IMG/VR virus record: IMGVR_UViG_3300020721_000021
Location: 1 to 24,864 of that record
Origin: a virus
Strand: one strand, 5' to 3'
DNA: 24,864 nt
Below are positions 14,553 through 20,203 of this stretch, piece by piece. A program made the translations under genes and the position numbers. Positions within the stretch are counted from its first letter, which is position 1. Every line of letters starts with the position of its first letter. The notes beneath the pieces were generated by a model that saw nothing but the letters and a program-made list of their open reading frames with translations, did not search any database and was not told where the DNA came from.

Positions 14553-15119
14553 TTACCATTTCCACAGTAATTGGTATCCTTCATATAAAAGAAGATTTCT
14601 ACCTGTTGATTTCATAAATTCTTCAACTAATTGGCCTTTACCAATGCGAGAAGCACCTTGCCCAAAGTTATCATCTACCGCAATTACTGTGGTTTCACCT
14701 AAACTACCTATAATAGCAGTTAATTCTTTTAAATGGTGTATACAACTTGGATAAGGGTTATTTCTATCAAAATCAAAACTGTCTAAATATAATAGATCTA
14801 TTTGTTTACCAGTTTTGTTAAATTCCCATAACCAAGATACACTATCACTTACATGTAAATTGCTTTTATTACTAACTTTGCTTTTAGCAAATTTGATATT
14901 AGAAGGATTTATATCAACTGAATGGAATTCTCCACCTTTATCGTTAATATATCTATCAAATATCAAGGTACTCATTCCATCACCAGCAAAGTTATCTTCT
15001 TGTCTAGCACATCCAGTTTCAACAATTAATGGATTGTTAATTGTATCCAAGTGTTCAATCATTATTTCAAATGATCGCTGACGTACATAAGTTTTGTTTA
15101 ACATTTCTTGTAATGTCAT
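14553..15119 (-). CDS. SAM-dependent methyltransferase-like protein
   Basis: 188 aa, Rossmann-type. LIVETGCARQ (about 31-40) is motif I, GEFHSVDINP carries the acidic residue that would bind the adenosyl ribose, and LLYLDSFDF and TVIAVDDNFGQG follow as later strands. It resembles the Methyltransf_24 group, often near glycan or small-molecule genes; the substrate is unknown. AAAGGCTAT precedes the ATG. It lies between tRNA-Gly and the initiator tRNA. Confidence 0.75.
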   Translation of the reverse strand: MTLQEMLNKTYVRQRSFEIMIEHLDTINNPLIVETGCARQEDNFAGDGMSTLIFDRYINDKGGEFHSVDINPSNIKFAKSKVSNKSNLHVSDSVSWLWEFNKTGKQIDLLYLDSFDFDRNNPYPSCIHHLKELTAIIGSLGETTVIAVDDNFGQGASRIGKGQLVEEFMKSTGRNLLLYEGYQLLWKW

Positions 15120-15134
15120 ATAGCCTTTATAAAT

Positions 15135-15208
15135 TGGAGCGGTCTAGGGGAATCCAACCCCTTTCTATGCCGTGGAAAGGCATGGCACGAGCAATATACC
15201 AAGACCGC
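15135..15208 (-). tRNA. tRNA-Gly (TCC)
   Basis: Acceptor GCGGTCT/AGACCGC, anticodon arm ATGCC-TTTCCAC-GGCAT, T-arm GGGG...CCCC with unusual loop TTGGATT, discriminator T and encoded CCA. The D-arm is poor and has no GG dinucleotide, so folding may be unusual. Confidence 0.82.
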
Positions 15209-15214
15209 AATATT

Positions 15215-15274
15215 TAACAGGATGTGTTTATTTTCGCCAATGAAATTGTTTTAATTGCTGAAAACATCCTAAAA
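15215..15274 (-). ncRNA. E element 1: Y RNA-like structured RNA
   Basis: Closing stem AGGATGT/ACATCCT (15219-15225 with 15264-15270), then TTT and CAGCAA, 3' CCTGTTA. The interior is short (CAAT/ATTG pairing possible) and has no clear anticodon-like loop. It is a 60-nt exact copy of 15503-15562; the two copies flank the 61-aa gene. Confidence 0.65.
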
Positions 15275-15296
15275 CTAATTATACCAGATATATTAT

Positions 15297-15482
15297 CTAT
15301 TCTGTTTCATCATACATACCAGATGCAATTTGATTGGAAATGTGTATAATTTCGGCTGATATTATCGTTCTGGTAACTTCATTTTGTTCTATTTTATACT
15401 GTTTATGTAAATTACTATACCTGTCAATTAGTTCACCCATAAATGTAAGTTTTTGTTTGTCTTTTGGAATATAAATTTGCAT
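15297..15482 (-). CDS. Hypothetical 61-aa protein
   Basis: A small charged protein, mostly helical by composition (IDRYSNLHKQYKIEQNEVTR). It is flanked on both sides by identical E elements, with E2 in its 5' untranslated leader. No clear Shine-Dalgarno is visible before the ATG beyond a weak GAGA. Function unknown. Confidence 0.6.
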   Translation of the reverse strand: MQIYIPKDKQKLTFMGELIDRYSNLHKQYKIEQNEVTRTIISAEIIHISNQIASGMYDETE

Positions 15483-15502
15483 GTGGTTCTCATTGTTGTT
15501 TA

Positions 15503-15562
15503 TAACAGGATGTGTTTATTTTCGCCAATGAAATTGTTTTAATTGCTGAAAACATCCTAAAA
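15503..15562 (-). ncRNA. E element 2: Y RNA-like structured RNA
   Basis: Identical over 60 nt to E element 1 (stem 15507-15513 with 15552-15558). It starts about 9 nt after the expected transcription start from the promoter at 15578-15606, so it is near the 5' end of that transcript. Confidence 0.65.
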
Positions 15563-15577
15563 TTATTTATTCTGTGT

Positions 15578-15606
15578 ATTATACAGTATTTTTATTTATT
15601 TGTCAA
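15578..15606 (-). promoter_or_regulatory. Sigma70 promoter of the E2/tRNA-Gly/tRNA-Met operon
   Basis: TTGACA (15606-15601), 17 bp, TATAAT (15583-15578) on the minus strand; exact consensus. It likely drives everything from E2 down to tRNA-Cys and the E elements at 13.4-13.6 kb. Confidence 0.87.
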
Positions 15607-15614
15607 GTGTTTTT

Positions 15615-15655
15615 GATAAATAATTATGGTAATTGAATTACTTCGAATAATTCAA
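15615..15655 (+). promoter_or_regulatory. Orphan endonuclease-type leader (GATAAATA plus hairpin)
   Basis: GATAAATA (15615-15622), then hairpin TTGAATT/AATTCAA (15633-15639 with 15649-15655) on the plus strand, placed like the endonuclease leaders. Only a 29-codon frame follows before tRNA-Thr on the other strand. It may be what remains after an endonuclease gene was lost, or a site never occupied. Confidence 0.4.
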
Positions 15656-15713
15656 AACCCAGTTCTAGAGGATCTAGGCTGTCCCATAATACATATTTAT
15701 ACTAGAGATGGTT

Positions 15714-15793
15714 AGCTAGGTATCGGACTCGAACCGATGTAGGTTTCCCGACGGCTTACAAAACCGTTGCAATTGCCACTATGCGAACCTAGC
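15714..15793 (-). tRNA. tRNA-Thr (TGT), long variable region
   Basis: Acceptor GCTAGGT/ACCTAGC, anticodon arm ACGGT-TTTGTAA-GCCGT, T-arm ATCGG-TTCGAGT-CCGAT. The variable region is about 12 nt (GGGAAACC inside), which is long for Thr. CCA is not encoded. Confidence 0.8.
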
Positions 15794-15800
15794 ATTATTC

Positions 15801-15953
15801 TTACTTTACTTTTGCACCACAAACAGTGCAGGTATAACCTTTTTTCTGATCTTCATTACATACTCGCATACCTTTACCATATGTTTCATCTTGAAACTTA
15901 GCTGCCGGTGTACCAGTACATCCACATCGTTTAACTTCTGCTGTTGTTGCCAT
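15801..15953 (-). CDS. 50-aa zinc-binding phage protein
   Basis: Cys10-x-Cys12 and a C-terminal CTVCGAKVK pair frame the block AAKFQDETYGKGMRVCNE. I recall this pattern (FQD, YGKG, CTVC) from conserved small phage proteins of unknown function. Four to five Cys suggest one zinc ion. The ATG overlaps the preceding stop as TAATG. Confidence 0.75.
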   Translation of the reverse strand: MATTAEVKRCGCTGTPAAKFQDETYGKGMRVCNEDQKKGYTCTVCGAKVK

Positions 15954-16135
15954 TATAAGCCTCTTTTAGTTAAAATTTTAATACGATTGTTATATTTACT
16001 TTTATCTTTAGGTCTACTTGATTTTTCAACCAATTCTTGTAATTTAGCTAATGAAAATCCAAGAAATCTAATTTTACCATTACGAGTTAAATTAGGTGCT
16101 TTTCTAGGTCTACTAGATTTACTTTGTATAGACAT
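15953..16135 (-). CDS. 60-aa basic conserved phage protein
   Basis: Strongly basic. The stretch PNLTRNGKIRFLGFSLAKLQ and the C-terminal NNRIKILTKRG recall a small phage family of unknown function. AGGATATAAT precedes the ATG. A nucleic-acid contact is plausible from charge alone. Confidence 0.72.
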   Translation of the reverse strand: MSIQSKSSRPRKAPNLTRNGKIRFLGFSLAKLQELVEKSSRPKDKSKYNNRIKILTKRGL

Positions 16136-16147
16136 ATTATATCCTAT

Positions 16148-16327
16148 TTAGTTGTTGTTGTCAAGTGGTTTATTACTTTCTTTATCAAATTTAGAAACTA
16201 ATCTTTCTTCATTATACACATCTAATACTTCTGTGTCAACCTTTTCTTTTTTACCAAAGATTGCATCCCAATTATCAGCATATTTTTTCATATCTGTAGG
16301 TCTTTGTCTACTGCCTTTACCAGCCAT
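16148..16327 (-). CDS. 59-aa conserved phage protein (GKGSRQRP type)
   Basis: The N-terminus AGKGSRQRPTDMKKYADNWDAIFGK matches a common small phage protein seen in many tailed phages, role unknown. The C-terminus is charged and low-complexity, ending in three Asn. GAGGAAAAAC precedes the ATG and a promoter lies at 16350-16377. First gene of a three-gene operon. Confidence 0.78.
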   Translation of the reverse strand: MAGKGSRQRPTDMKKYADNWDAIFGKKEKVDTEVLDVYNEERLVSKFDKESNKPLDNNN

Positions 16328-16349
16328 GTTTTTCCTCTTATTTTTGTAT

Positions 16350-16377
16350 ATTATAACATATTAAAATGTTTTGTCAA
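16350..16377 (-). promoter_or_regulatory. Sigma70 promoter
   Basis: TTGACA (16377-16372), 16 bp, TATAAT (16355-16350) on the minus strand; drives the three small genes ending at 15801 and probably tRNA-Thr. Confidence 0.83.
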
Positions 16378-16389
16378 TATTTATTTTTT

Positions 16390-16457
16390 GATAAATAAAG
16401 GGGTAGTTCGCGGAATTGGAGTTCCCAACTACTTTAATACTATCAAGGAGTATCAAC
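16390..16457 (+). promoter_or_regulatory. Endonuclease leader: GATAAATA box, 5' hairpin and SD hairpin
   Basis: GATAAATA (16390-16397), hairpin GTAGTT (16403-16408) with AACTAC (16427-16432) and GGAA/TTCC inside, then ATACT/AGTAT around AAGGAG. It is nearly identical to the 11831 leader although the downstream genes differ. Confidence 0.75.
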
Positions 16458-16757
16458 ATGAATATTTATACTTGTGACATGTGTCACAAGACTTTTCCAT
16501 CTATACAATCATTATCTGGTCATAAAAGAATGCATGGTCCATCTAATGGGTGCTTAACATTCATCAATCGAAGATTAAAACCAAAAAATATAAAATATTG
16601 TTTACATTGTAATAAAGAATTATTAGGTAAACAACCTAAATTTTGTAATCATTCTTGTGCTGCTTCACATAATAATAAAAAACGTATAGTATCAGATATT
16701 CAAAAAGAAAAAGTAGCAAAATCTTTAAAATCACGTTCAAGTATTCGTGAAAATTGA
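16458..16757 (+). CDS. Truncated zinc-finger endonuclease-like protein
   Basis: 99 aa from the ATG at 16458, fixed by AAGGAG 7 nt upstream; earlier codons are leader hairpin. A classical finger, CDMCHKTFPSIQSLSGHKRMH, is followed by YCLHCNKELL and KFCNHSCAASHNNKKR. The latter pair of knuckles is typical of the N-terminal part of phage HNH or NUMOD endonucleases. The catalytic part is absent and the protein ends abruptly where it overlaps the opposing gene, so it is probably a truncated homing endonuclease. Confidence 0.6.
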   Translation: MNIYTCDMCHKTFPSIQSLSGHKRMHGPSNGCLTFINRRLKPKNIKYCLHCNKELLGKQPKFCNHSCAASHNNKKRIVSDIQKEKVAKSLKSRSSIREN

Positions 16758-16898
16758 CATGCATCAGCATAGTCTTTAGTTTCAACTGCGTAATTGAATT
16801 TTTTTACAAATTGGTCAATCACCCTTATTTTAGATTCTAACTCAGAAGCATGAACATTAGAAGCAAATAATGCCGTTATAAGTAAAACTTTTTTTCAT
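16700..16898 (-). pseudogene. Exported small protein, frame broken at an A7 run
   Basis: The ATG at 16898 has AGGATACAAA upstream and a strong promoter. The first frame stops after 13 codons. If one A of the A7 run is skipped, the frame gives a clear Sec signal peptide, MKKVLLITALFASNVHA, then a mature part SELESKIRVIDQFVKKF with YADACQFSRILERD near the end, stopping at 16700. The last part is antisense to the truncated endonuclease gene. Either the gene is broken, slips during expression, or the A run is miscalled. Confidence 0.6.
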
Positions 16899-16931
16899 TT
16901 TGTATCCTAGATAAGTTGTGAGTAAGTGTAT

Positions 16932-16960
16932 ATTATATATCGTTTTTCAATGGCTGTCAA
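16932..16960 (-). promoter_or_regulatory. Sigma70 promoter of the exported protein gene
   Basis: TTGACA (16960-16955), 17 bp, TATAAT (16937-16932) on the minus strand; exact consensus. The -35 box overlaps the stop codon of the dioxygenase gene. Confidence 0.86.
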
Positions 16961-17406
16961 GTATAATTTGCAATCCAACCATTTGTATCTGTAAAAAACC
17001 GTATTGCTGAAAGATCTGGAGTTTCACCAGCATCAAACCAATGTTTCATATTAGCTGGTATACTTATTAGATCACCAGTGTTTACAGTTATTTCATAAAT
17101 GGTACTGCTATCTTTAATATAAAATGTAGCAGTACCATGAGTTATAAATCTCATTTCAAAATCAGTATGAGTATGTTCTCGAATAAATTCTTTTCTAATT
17201 TTGTTATAATTTATAGTTTTATTATTTAAAAATACTACATCATAGTATGGGACAGAATATTCATATTTTATATAATCAATTGTATCCAATGTTGTTGAAG
17301 TTGAAAAGGTATTTTTATATAAAACTCCAATTTCGTCTAATTTACAAGTTATGTCTTTAAAATCTGAAACTGTTGTATCTGTTGAATCATTGTATATTCT
17401 AAGCAT
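16957..17406 (-). CDS. mtnD: Acireductone dioxygenase (ARD) homologue
   Basis: 149 aa cupin. Metal ligands are all present: H78 and H80 in EHTHTDFEMRF, E84, and H122 in NMKHWFD. GDLISIPAN and the C-terminal AIRFFTDTNGWIANYT are typical of ARD. The family oxidises acireductone with O2 in methionine salvage, giving the keto-acid precursor of methionine (Fe form) or an off-pathway product with CO (Ni form). It is shorter than bacterial ARD (about 180 aa). I start at 17406, because the 29 codons before it lie in tRNA-Trp. No other salvage gene is in the window. Confidence 0.87.
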   Translation of the reverse strand: MLRIYNDSTDTTVSDFKDITCKLDEIGVLYKNTFSTSTTLDTIDYIKYEYSVPYYDVVFLNNKTINYNKIRKEFIREHTHTDFEMRFITHGTATFYIKDSSTIYEITVNTGDLISIPANMKHWFDAGETPDLSAIRFFTDTNGWIANYT

Positions 17407-17425
17407 ACTATTACTTATCAAAATT

Positions 17426-17499
17426 TGGCAGCGAGGGAGGGATTTGAACCCCCAAAAACGCGTTTGGAGCACGTCATGATACCATTTCATCACCTGGCT
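17426..17499 (-). tRNA. tRNA-Trp (CCA)
   Basis: Anticodon arm ACGTG-CTCCAAA-CGCGT, T-arm GGGGG-TTCAAAT-CCCTC, discriminator G, encoded CCA. Acceptor AGCCAGG/CCTCGCT has a C-C mismatch at 4-69. Confidence 0.85.
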
Positions 17500-17508
17500 T
17501 TAAATTGT

Positions 17509-17637
17509 TCACATCCTATCAGAATTACATTCACTAGGATTGTGAGAAAAATTAGAACACGGATTCATTGATGAAATCTCCATGTTCACGTACATAAAAA
17601 CTAATATTGCTAATATTATTAAGCCAAGTTCTTTCAT
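17509..17637 (-). CDS. 42-aa membrane-anchored peptide
   Basis: One hydrophobic segment (residues 4-16, LGLIILAILVFMY), then a polar Asn/Ser-rich tail with two Cys. AAGGGG lies 8 nt before the ATG, a strong ribosome-binding site. It could be a small inner-membrane or lysis-related peptide; there is no direct evidence. It lies between tRNA-Ser and tRNA-Trp. Confidence 0.62.
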   Translation of the reverse strand: MKELGLIILAILVFMYVNMEISSMNPCSNFSHNPSECNSDRM

Positions 17638-17684
17638 AATATACCCCTTAAATGATGTGTATATTATTATTTAGTCTTTAATAT

Positions 17685-17772
17685 TGGCGGAAGTGGTAGG
17701 ATTCGAACCCACGGACCCTCTCGGATCGACTGATTTCAAATCAGTTGTCGTAAACCACTTGACTACACTTCC
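17685..17772 (-). tRNA. tRNA-Ser (TGA)
   Basis: 88 nt with the long variable arm expected for Ser. Acceptor GGAAGTG/CACTTCC, anticodon arm ACTGA-TTTGAAA-TCAGT, T-loop TTCGAAT, discriminator G and encoded CCA. Confidence 0.93.
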
Positions 17773-17780
17773 ATAATTAT

Positions 17781-17885
17781 TTTGTTCCTCAATAGTATAT
17801 GTATTACTATGTAATCTATTGTTAAGGTATCTCTATAAGGCTGGGAATACAATAATTGTATTCCCTAGTATACCAAAGGAACAAA
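17781..17885 (-). ncRNA. Three-way-junction structured RNA
   Basis: P1 TTTGTTCCT/AGGAACAAA (17781-17789 with 17877-17885) closes two arms. One has GGTAT/ATACC, then an 11-base inverted repeat (GGGAATACAAT). The other has CAATAG/CTATTG, then ATTAC/GTAAT. Strand is assumed from the flanking lipoprotein and tRNA-Ser genes. It is unlike the E elements. No T-run follows, so it is not a simple terminator. It could be a processing or regulatory element. Confidence 0.55.
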
Positions 17886-17890
17886 TTTGT

Positions 17891-18160
17891 TTATTTATAC
17901 TGTAATTGTGTAAACAATCTGTCTAGTTTATTACCAGTAATAGTAATTGCAGCTTCAGCTTTTTGTGCAGCTGCTAATGCATTACTAGCAGACGTAAAAG
18001 CTTTATCAGCTGATACTTTAGCGGCACTTGCATCAGCAGAAACTGTTGCAGCATCTGATTTAATTGTATCAATCTGACTTTGTAATTTAGTTATATCAGA
18101 GTTAGTTGCACATCCTGTAATAGCAACTAATGCTACTAATAAAATACCTGTTAATTTCAT
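17891..18160 (-). CDS. Lpp-like lipoprotein
   Basis: 89 aa. Signal peptide MKLTGILLVALVAITGC with a lipobox ending at Cys17, followed by Ala/Ser-rich heptads (SADASAAKVSADKAF) that would form an alanine-type coiled coil like Lpp. It ends in LQYK, and C-terminal Lys is the residue by which Lpp attaches to peptidoglycan. It probably sits in the cell envelope; a role in superinfection exclusion or lysis timing is a guess. Confidence 0.82.
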   Translation of the reverse strand: MKLTGILLVALVAITGCATNSDITKLQSQIDTIKSDAATVSADASAAKVSADKAFTSASNALAAAQKAEAAITITGNKLDRLFTQLQYK

Positions 18161-18183
18161 TTATTATTTCCTTAAGTTAATTT

Positions 18184-18522
18184 TTATATTTGTTTAGTTT
18201 TAGCTAAACGAATGCGTTTGAATAATTGAATAACAAATTCAGATTCTGAAATTTGTATATCAGTTAGTTCTGGTGTTAATTGTAATGAGTAGCTAACTTC
18301 ATTATTTTTTAATACCACATTAGTTATATCAATACTTGCAATAGTAAAACATTCTGGTACATTAATACATATATCCATTAATCTCTCAAAGTGTTTATCA
18401 GCTTTTTCAAAATATTGTTCAACATATGATTTTAAATATACTGGTGTATCTTTTAATGTTTCAGTTTTATGATTACGATAGTTTCCAACTGAATTTACTA
18501 CTGTAGTTAATATATCTGTCAT
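18184..18522 (-). CDS. Hypothetical 112-aa protein
   Basis: I start at 18522, where AGAGATAAAA precedes the ATG; the upstream codons lie in tRNA-Gln. The protein is mixed alpha/beta by composition with no recognised motif. It follows tRNA-Gln in the transcript from the promoter at 18629-18657. Confidence 0.65.
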   Translation of the reverse strand: MTDILTTVVNSVGNYRNHKTETLKDTPVYLKSYVEQYFEKADKHFERLMDICINVPECFTIASIDITNVVLKNNEVSYSLQLTPELTDIQISESEFVIQLFKRIRLAKTKQI

Positions 18523-18542
18523 TTTTATCTCTATTATAGAAT

Positions 18543-18617
18543 TGGTAGGGGTACTAAGAATCAAACTTAGACCGACAGAATCAAAATCTGTTGTGCTATT
18601 CATTACACCATACCCCA
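18543..18617 (-). tRNA. tRNA-Gln (TTG)
   Basis: Anticodon arm ACAGA-TTTTGAT-TCTGT, acceptor TGGGGTA/TACCCCT with T-T at 1-72, discriminator A and encoded CCA. The transcription start should be about 5 nt upstream, so almost no 5' leader is removed. Confidence 0.9.
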
Positions 18618-18628
18618 ATTGTTGTTAT

Positions 18629-18657
18629 ATTATATCAATGTTTACTGCTTTTGTCAA
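18629..18657 (-). promoter_or_regulatory. Sigma70 promoter of tRNA-Gln
   Basis: TTGACA (18657-18652), 17 bp, TATAAT (18634-18629) on the minus strand; exact consensus, directly after the glycosyltransferase stop. Confidence 0.87.
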
Positions 18658-19368
18658 CTAGTTTTCTTGAACTGTTGAATTATATCTATCATTTTTTGTT
18701 AGCGCTATAGGTGGCATACAAGCATATGCAATCATATTTGGTAATTCTTCAATAATAGAATTATCAATACCACCATTTGGTCCACGATTGGTATCGTAGT
18801 CATGTAATGGAAAAATATTTTCTATTAAATACTTTGCTATTCTAGGTGTAATACTATAACAAACTAACCCAACTCCCCAATAACATCTAAAGAATTGCGG
18901 TATAATATCAGTTTGTTTAGTAATGTTTTCTATATTATGCAATACATATTCATGTTGATAATTTATTTCAGCTAACGCTATACCAGGACTTAATTCTAGT
19001 ATAATTTTTTGATCTAAATTCATTCCCCAGAATATAAAATCCCAATTTTCAAGTTTATTACTGTATTCTACCACTAATTCATTGAAATTTGGTACTAGAT
19101 AAGCATCATCTTCCAAAATTGTCATTGGAATGTTTAATTTAACACAGTCTTTCCATAATTCTAGATGTGAAAGTGCAACACCAACTGCACCATCTGTATA
19201 TCTTTCTGATACTGGCAGTGTAGCCAAAGTATTTTGCACTAATACATCACGAGATACTTGTTGACCATCTATTGCATTAAATCTTTCAAATTTAAACGAT
19301 GGATTATTCTTTTTAAACAATGTCAGTCGTTCAGGTGTTCTTAATAAATTGATTACTTTAAATTTCAT
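18658..19368 (-). CDS. Glycosyltransferase family 25 protein
   Basis: 236 aa. N-terminal FKVINLLRTPERL, GAVGVALSHLELWKDC and the metal-binding TILEDDAYLV are the GT25 (LPS beta-galactosyltransferase type) motifs. It would transfer a sugar from a nucleotide sugar to LPS or to a protein. In a phage this could alter host surface glycans to block superinfection, or decorate virions; no acceptor is evident. The -10 box ends 6 nt before the ATG, so the mRNA should start at or next to the ATG. Confidence 0.85.
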   Translation of the reverse strand: MKFKVINLLRTPERLTLFKKNNPSFKFERFNAIDGQQVSRDVLVQNTLATLPVSERYTDGAVGVALSHLELWKDCVKLNIPMTILEDDAYLVPNFNELVVEYSNKLENWDFIFWGMNLDQKIILELSPGIALAEINYQHEYVLHNIENITKQTDIIPQFFRCYWGVGLVCYSITPRIAKYLIENIFPLHDYDTNRGPNGGIDNSIIEELPNMIAYACMPPIALTKNDRYNSTVQEN

Positions 19369-19374
19369 ATCAGT

Positions 19375-19403
19375 ATTATATAGTATTTTTTACTATATGT
19401 CAA
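19375..19403 (-). promoter_or_regulatory. Sigma70 promoter, apparently giving a leaderless GT25 mRNA
   Basis: TTGACA (19403-19398), 17 bp, TATAAT (19380-19375); exact consensus. Only ACTGAT separates the -10 box from the ATG. Confidence 0.86.
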
Positions 19404-19404
19404 A

Positions 19405-19776
19405 TCACTTTGCAAATCTTTTTGAAGTCAATAATTCAGACAATTCATGGTCAAAACTACCATAATCGCTTCTTCTAGTTCCATATATAGATACTGGAAC
19501 AATTATACCAACACATGTTAGTGTATCTTCTAATGATTCCTCTCTAAAATACGACCAAGGATATGGATTACTGCCATGATCAAACAATTTTAGTATATTA
19601 GTCATTTGTTGACTAGTACCACCGTTCAAAACAAATGTAGTTTTATGGTTTACTGCCCAATCGTGAAGCATATGGTTATTAGTGTAATTATTGTTTATTT
19701 CTTGTAAACAATGTAATGCTTGTATACCATTTTGTATTGAACTCAAGTACATATTCGTTAAAAAGTATGCCCTCAT
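19405..19776 (-). CDS. Conserved phage protein of unknown function (123 aa)
   Basis: The blocks NMYLSSIQNGIQALHCL, LHDWAVNHKTTFVLNGG and LTCVGIIVP recur in phage proteins I recall. The IQxGIQAxH helix followed by a Trp and a beta strand faintly recalls the Pth2 peptidyl-tRNA hydrolase fold, but I would not assign that function. The start overlaps the upstream stop (ATGA). Confidence 0.7.
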   Translation of the reverse strand: MRAYFLTNMYLSSIQNGIQALHCLQEINNNYTNNHMLHDWAVNHKTTFVLNGGTSQQMTNILKLFDHGSNPYPWSYFREESLEDTLTCVGIIVPVSIYGTRRSDYGSFDHELSELLTSKRFAK

Positions 19777-19958
19777 TTCATTTTTTCCAAATTATCAAAT
19801 CGTAAATAGTTGTCAATAGCTGATGATAGCTTTGCCAACGTTTTTTTTGTTTCATTAAAGTCTAATCTGACTTTATTCATTCTTGCAGGAGCAAGTAATT
19901 TATTATATTTTTCCATCCAAAATTCGATGGGTTCTAAATCCGTTAATTTATCTTTCAT
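19773..19958 (-). CDS. Hypothetical 61-aa protein
   Basis: Small basic, helical protein (FNETKKTLAKLSSAIDNYL). AGGAGAATT precedes the ATG, one of the strongest ribosome-binding sites here. Its stop overlaps the next start. It follows tRNA-Leu in the same direction. Confidence 0.68.
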   Translation of the reverse strand: MKDKLTDLEPIEFWMEKYNKLLAPARMNKVRLDFNETKKTLAKLSSAIDNYLRFDNLEKMK

Positions 19959-19976
19959 TATAATTCTCCTATAAAT

Positions 19977-20054
19977 TGGTACCTCCTCTCAGATTCGAAC
20001 TGAGACTAAACGGATTCTAAGTCCACTTCCTCTACCAAGTTGGGATAAGGAGGC
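19977..20054 (-). tRNA. tRNA with Leu anticodon (TAG) but short variable arm
   Basis: Acceptor GCCTCCT/AGGAGGT, anticodon arm GTGGA-CTTAGAA-TCCGT, T-arm CTCAG-TTCGAAT-CTGAG, encoded CCA. Bacterial tRNA-Leu normally has a long variable arm; here it is 5 nt. The D-stem is only 3 bp. Confidence 0.82.
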
Positions 20055-20062
20055 ATTAAAAT

Positions 20063-20136
20063 TGGTACCCGATGGTGGTATCGATCCACCGTTTTAGTCT
20101 TATCAGGACTATGTTCTACCTTTGAACTAATCGGGT
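20063..20136 (-). tRNA. tRNA-Ile (GAT)
   Basis: Acceptor ACCCGAT/ATCGGGT, D-stem GTTC/GAAC, anticodon arm TAGTC-CTGATAA-GACTA, discriminator A, encoded CCA. The T-loop is ATCGATA, lacking the usual T54. Confidence 0.9.
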
Positions 20137-20143
20137 GTAAGTT

Positions 20144-20188
20144 TGGAGGTAATAGAAAGAGTTGAACTTTCACTTTACGCCGTATGAA
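20144..20188 (-). tRNA. 3' half of a split tRNA (CAT)
   Basis: Loop TTCATAC, GGCGT, AAAGT, T-arm GAAAG-TTCAACT-CTTTC, TATTACC, T and encoded CCA. The acceptor strand pairs perfectly with GGTAATA at 20910-20904 on the far side of the endonuclease gene. The matching 5' anticodon strand (ACGCC) is not found next to the 5' half. Confidence 0.75.
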
Positions 20189-20203
20189 AGATTCCTCTTA
20201 CTC

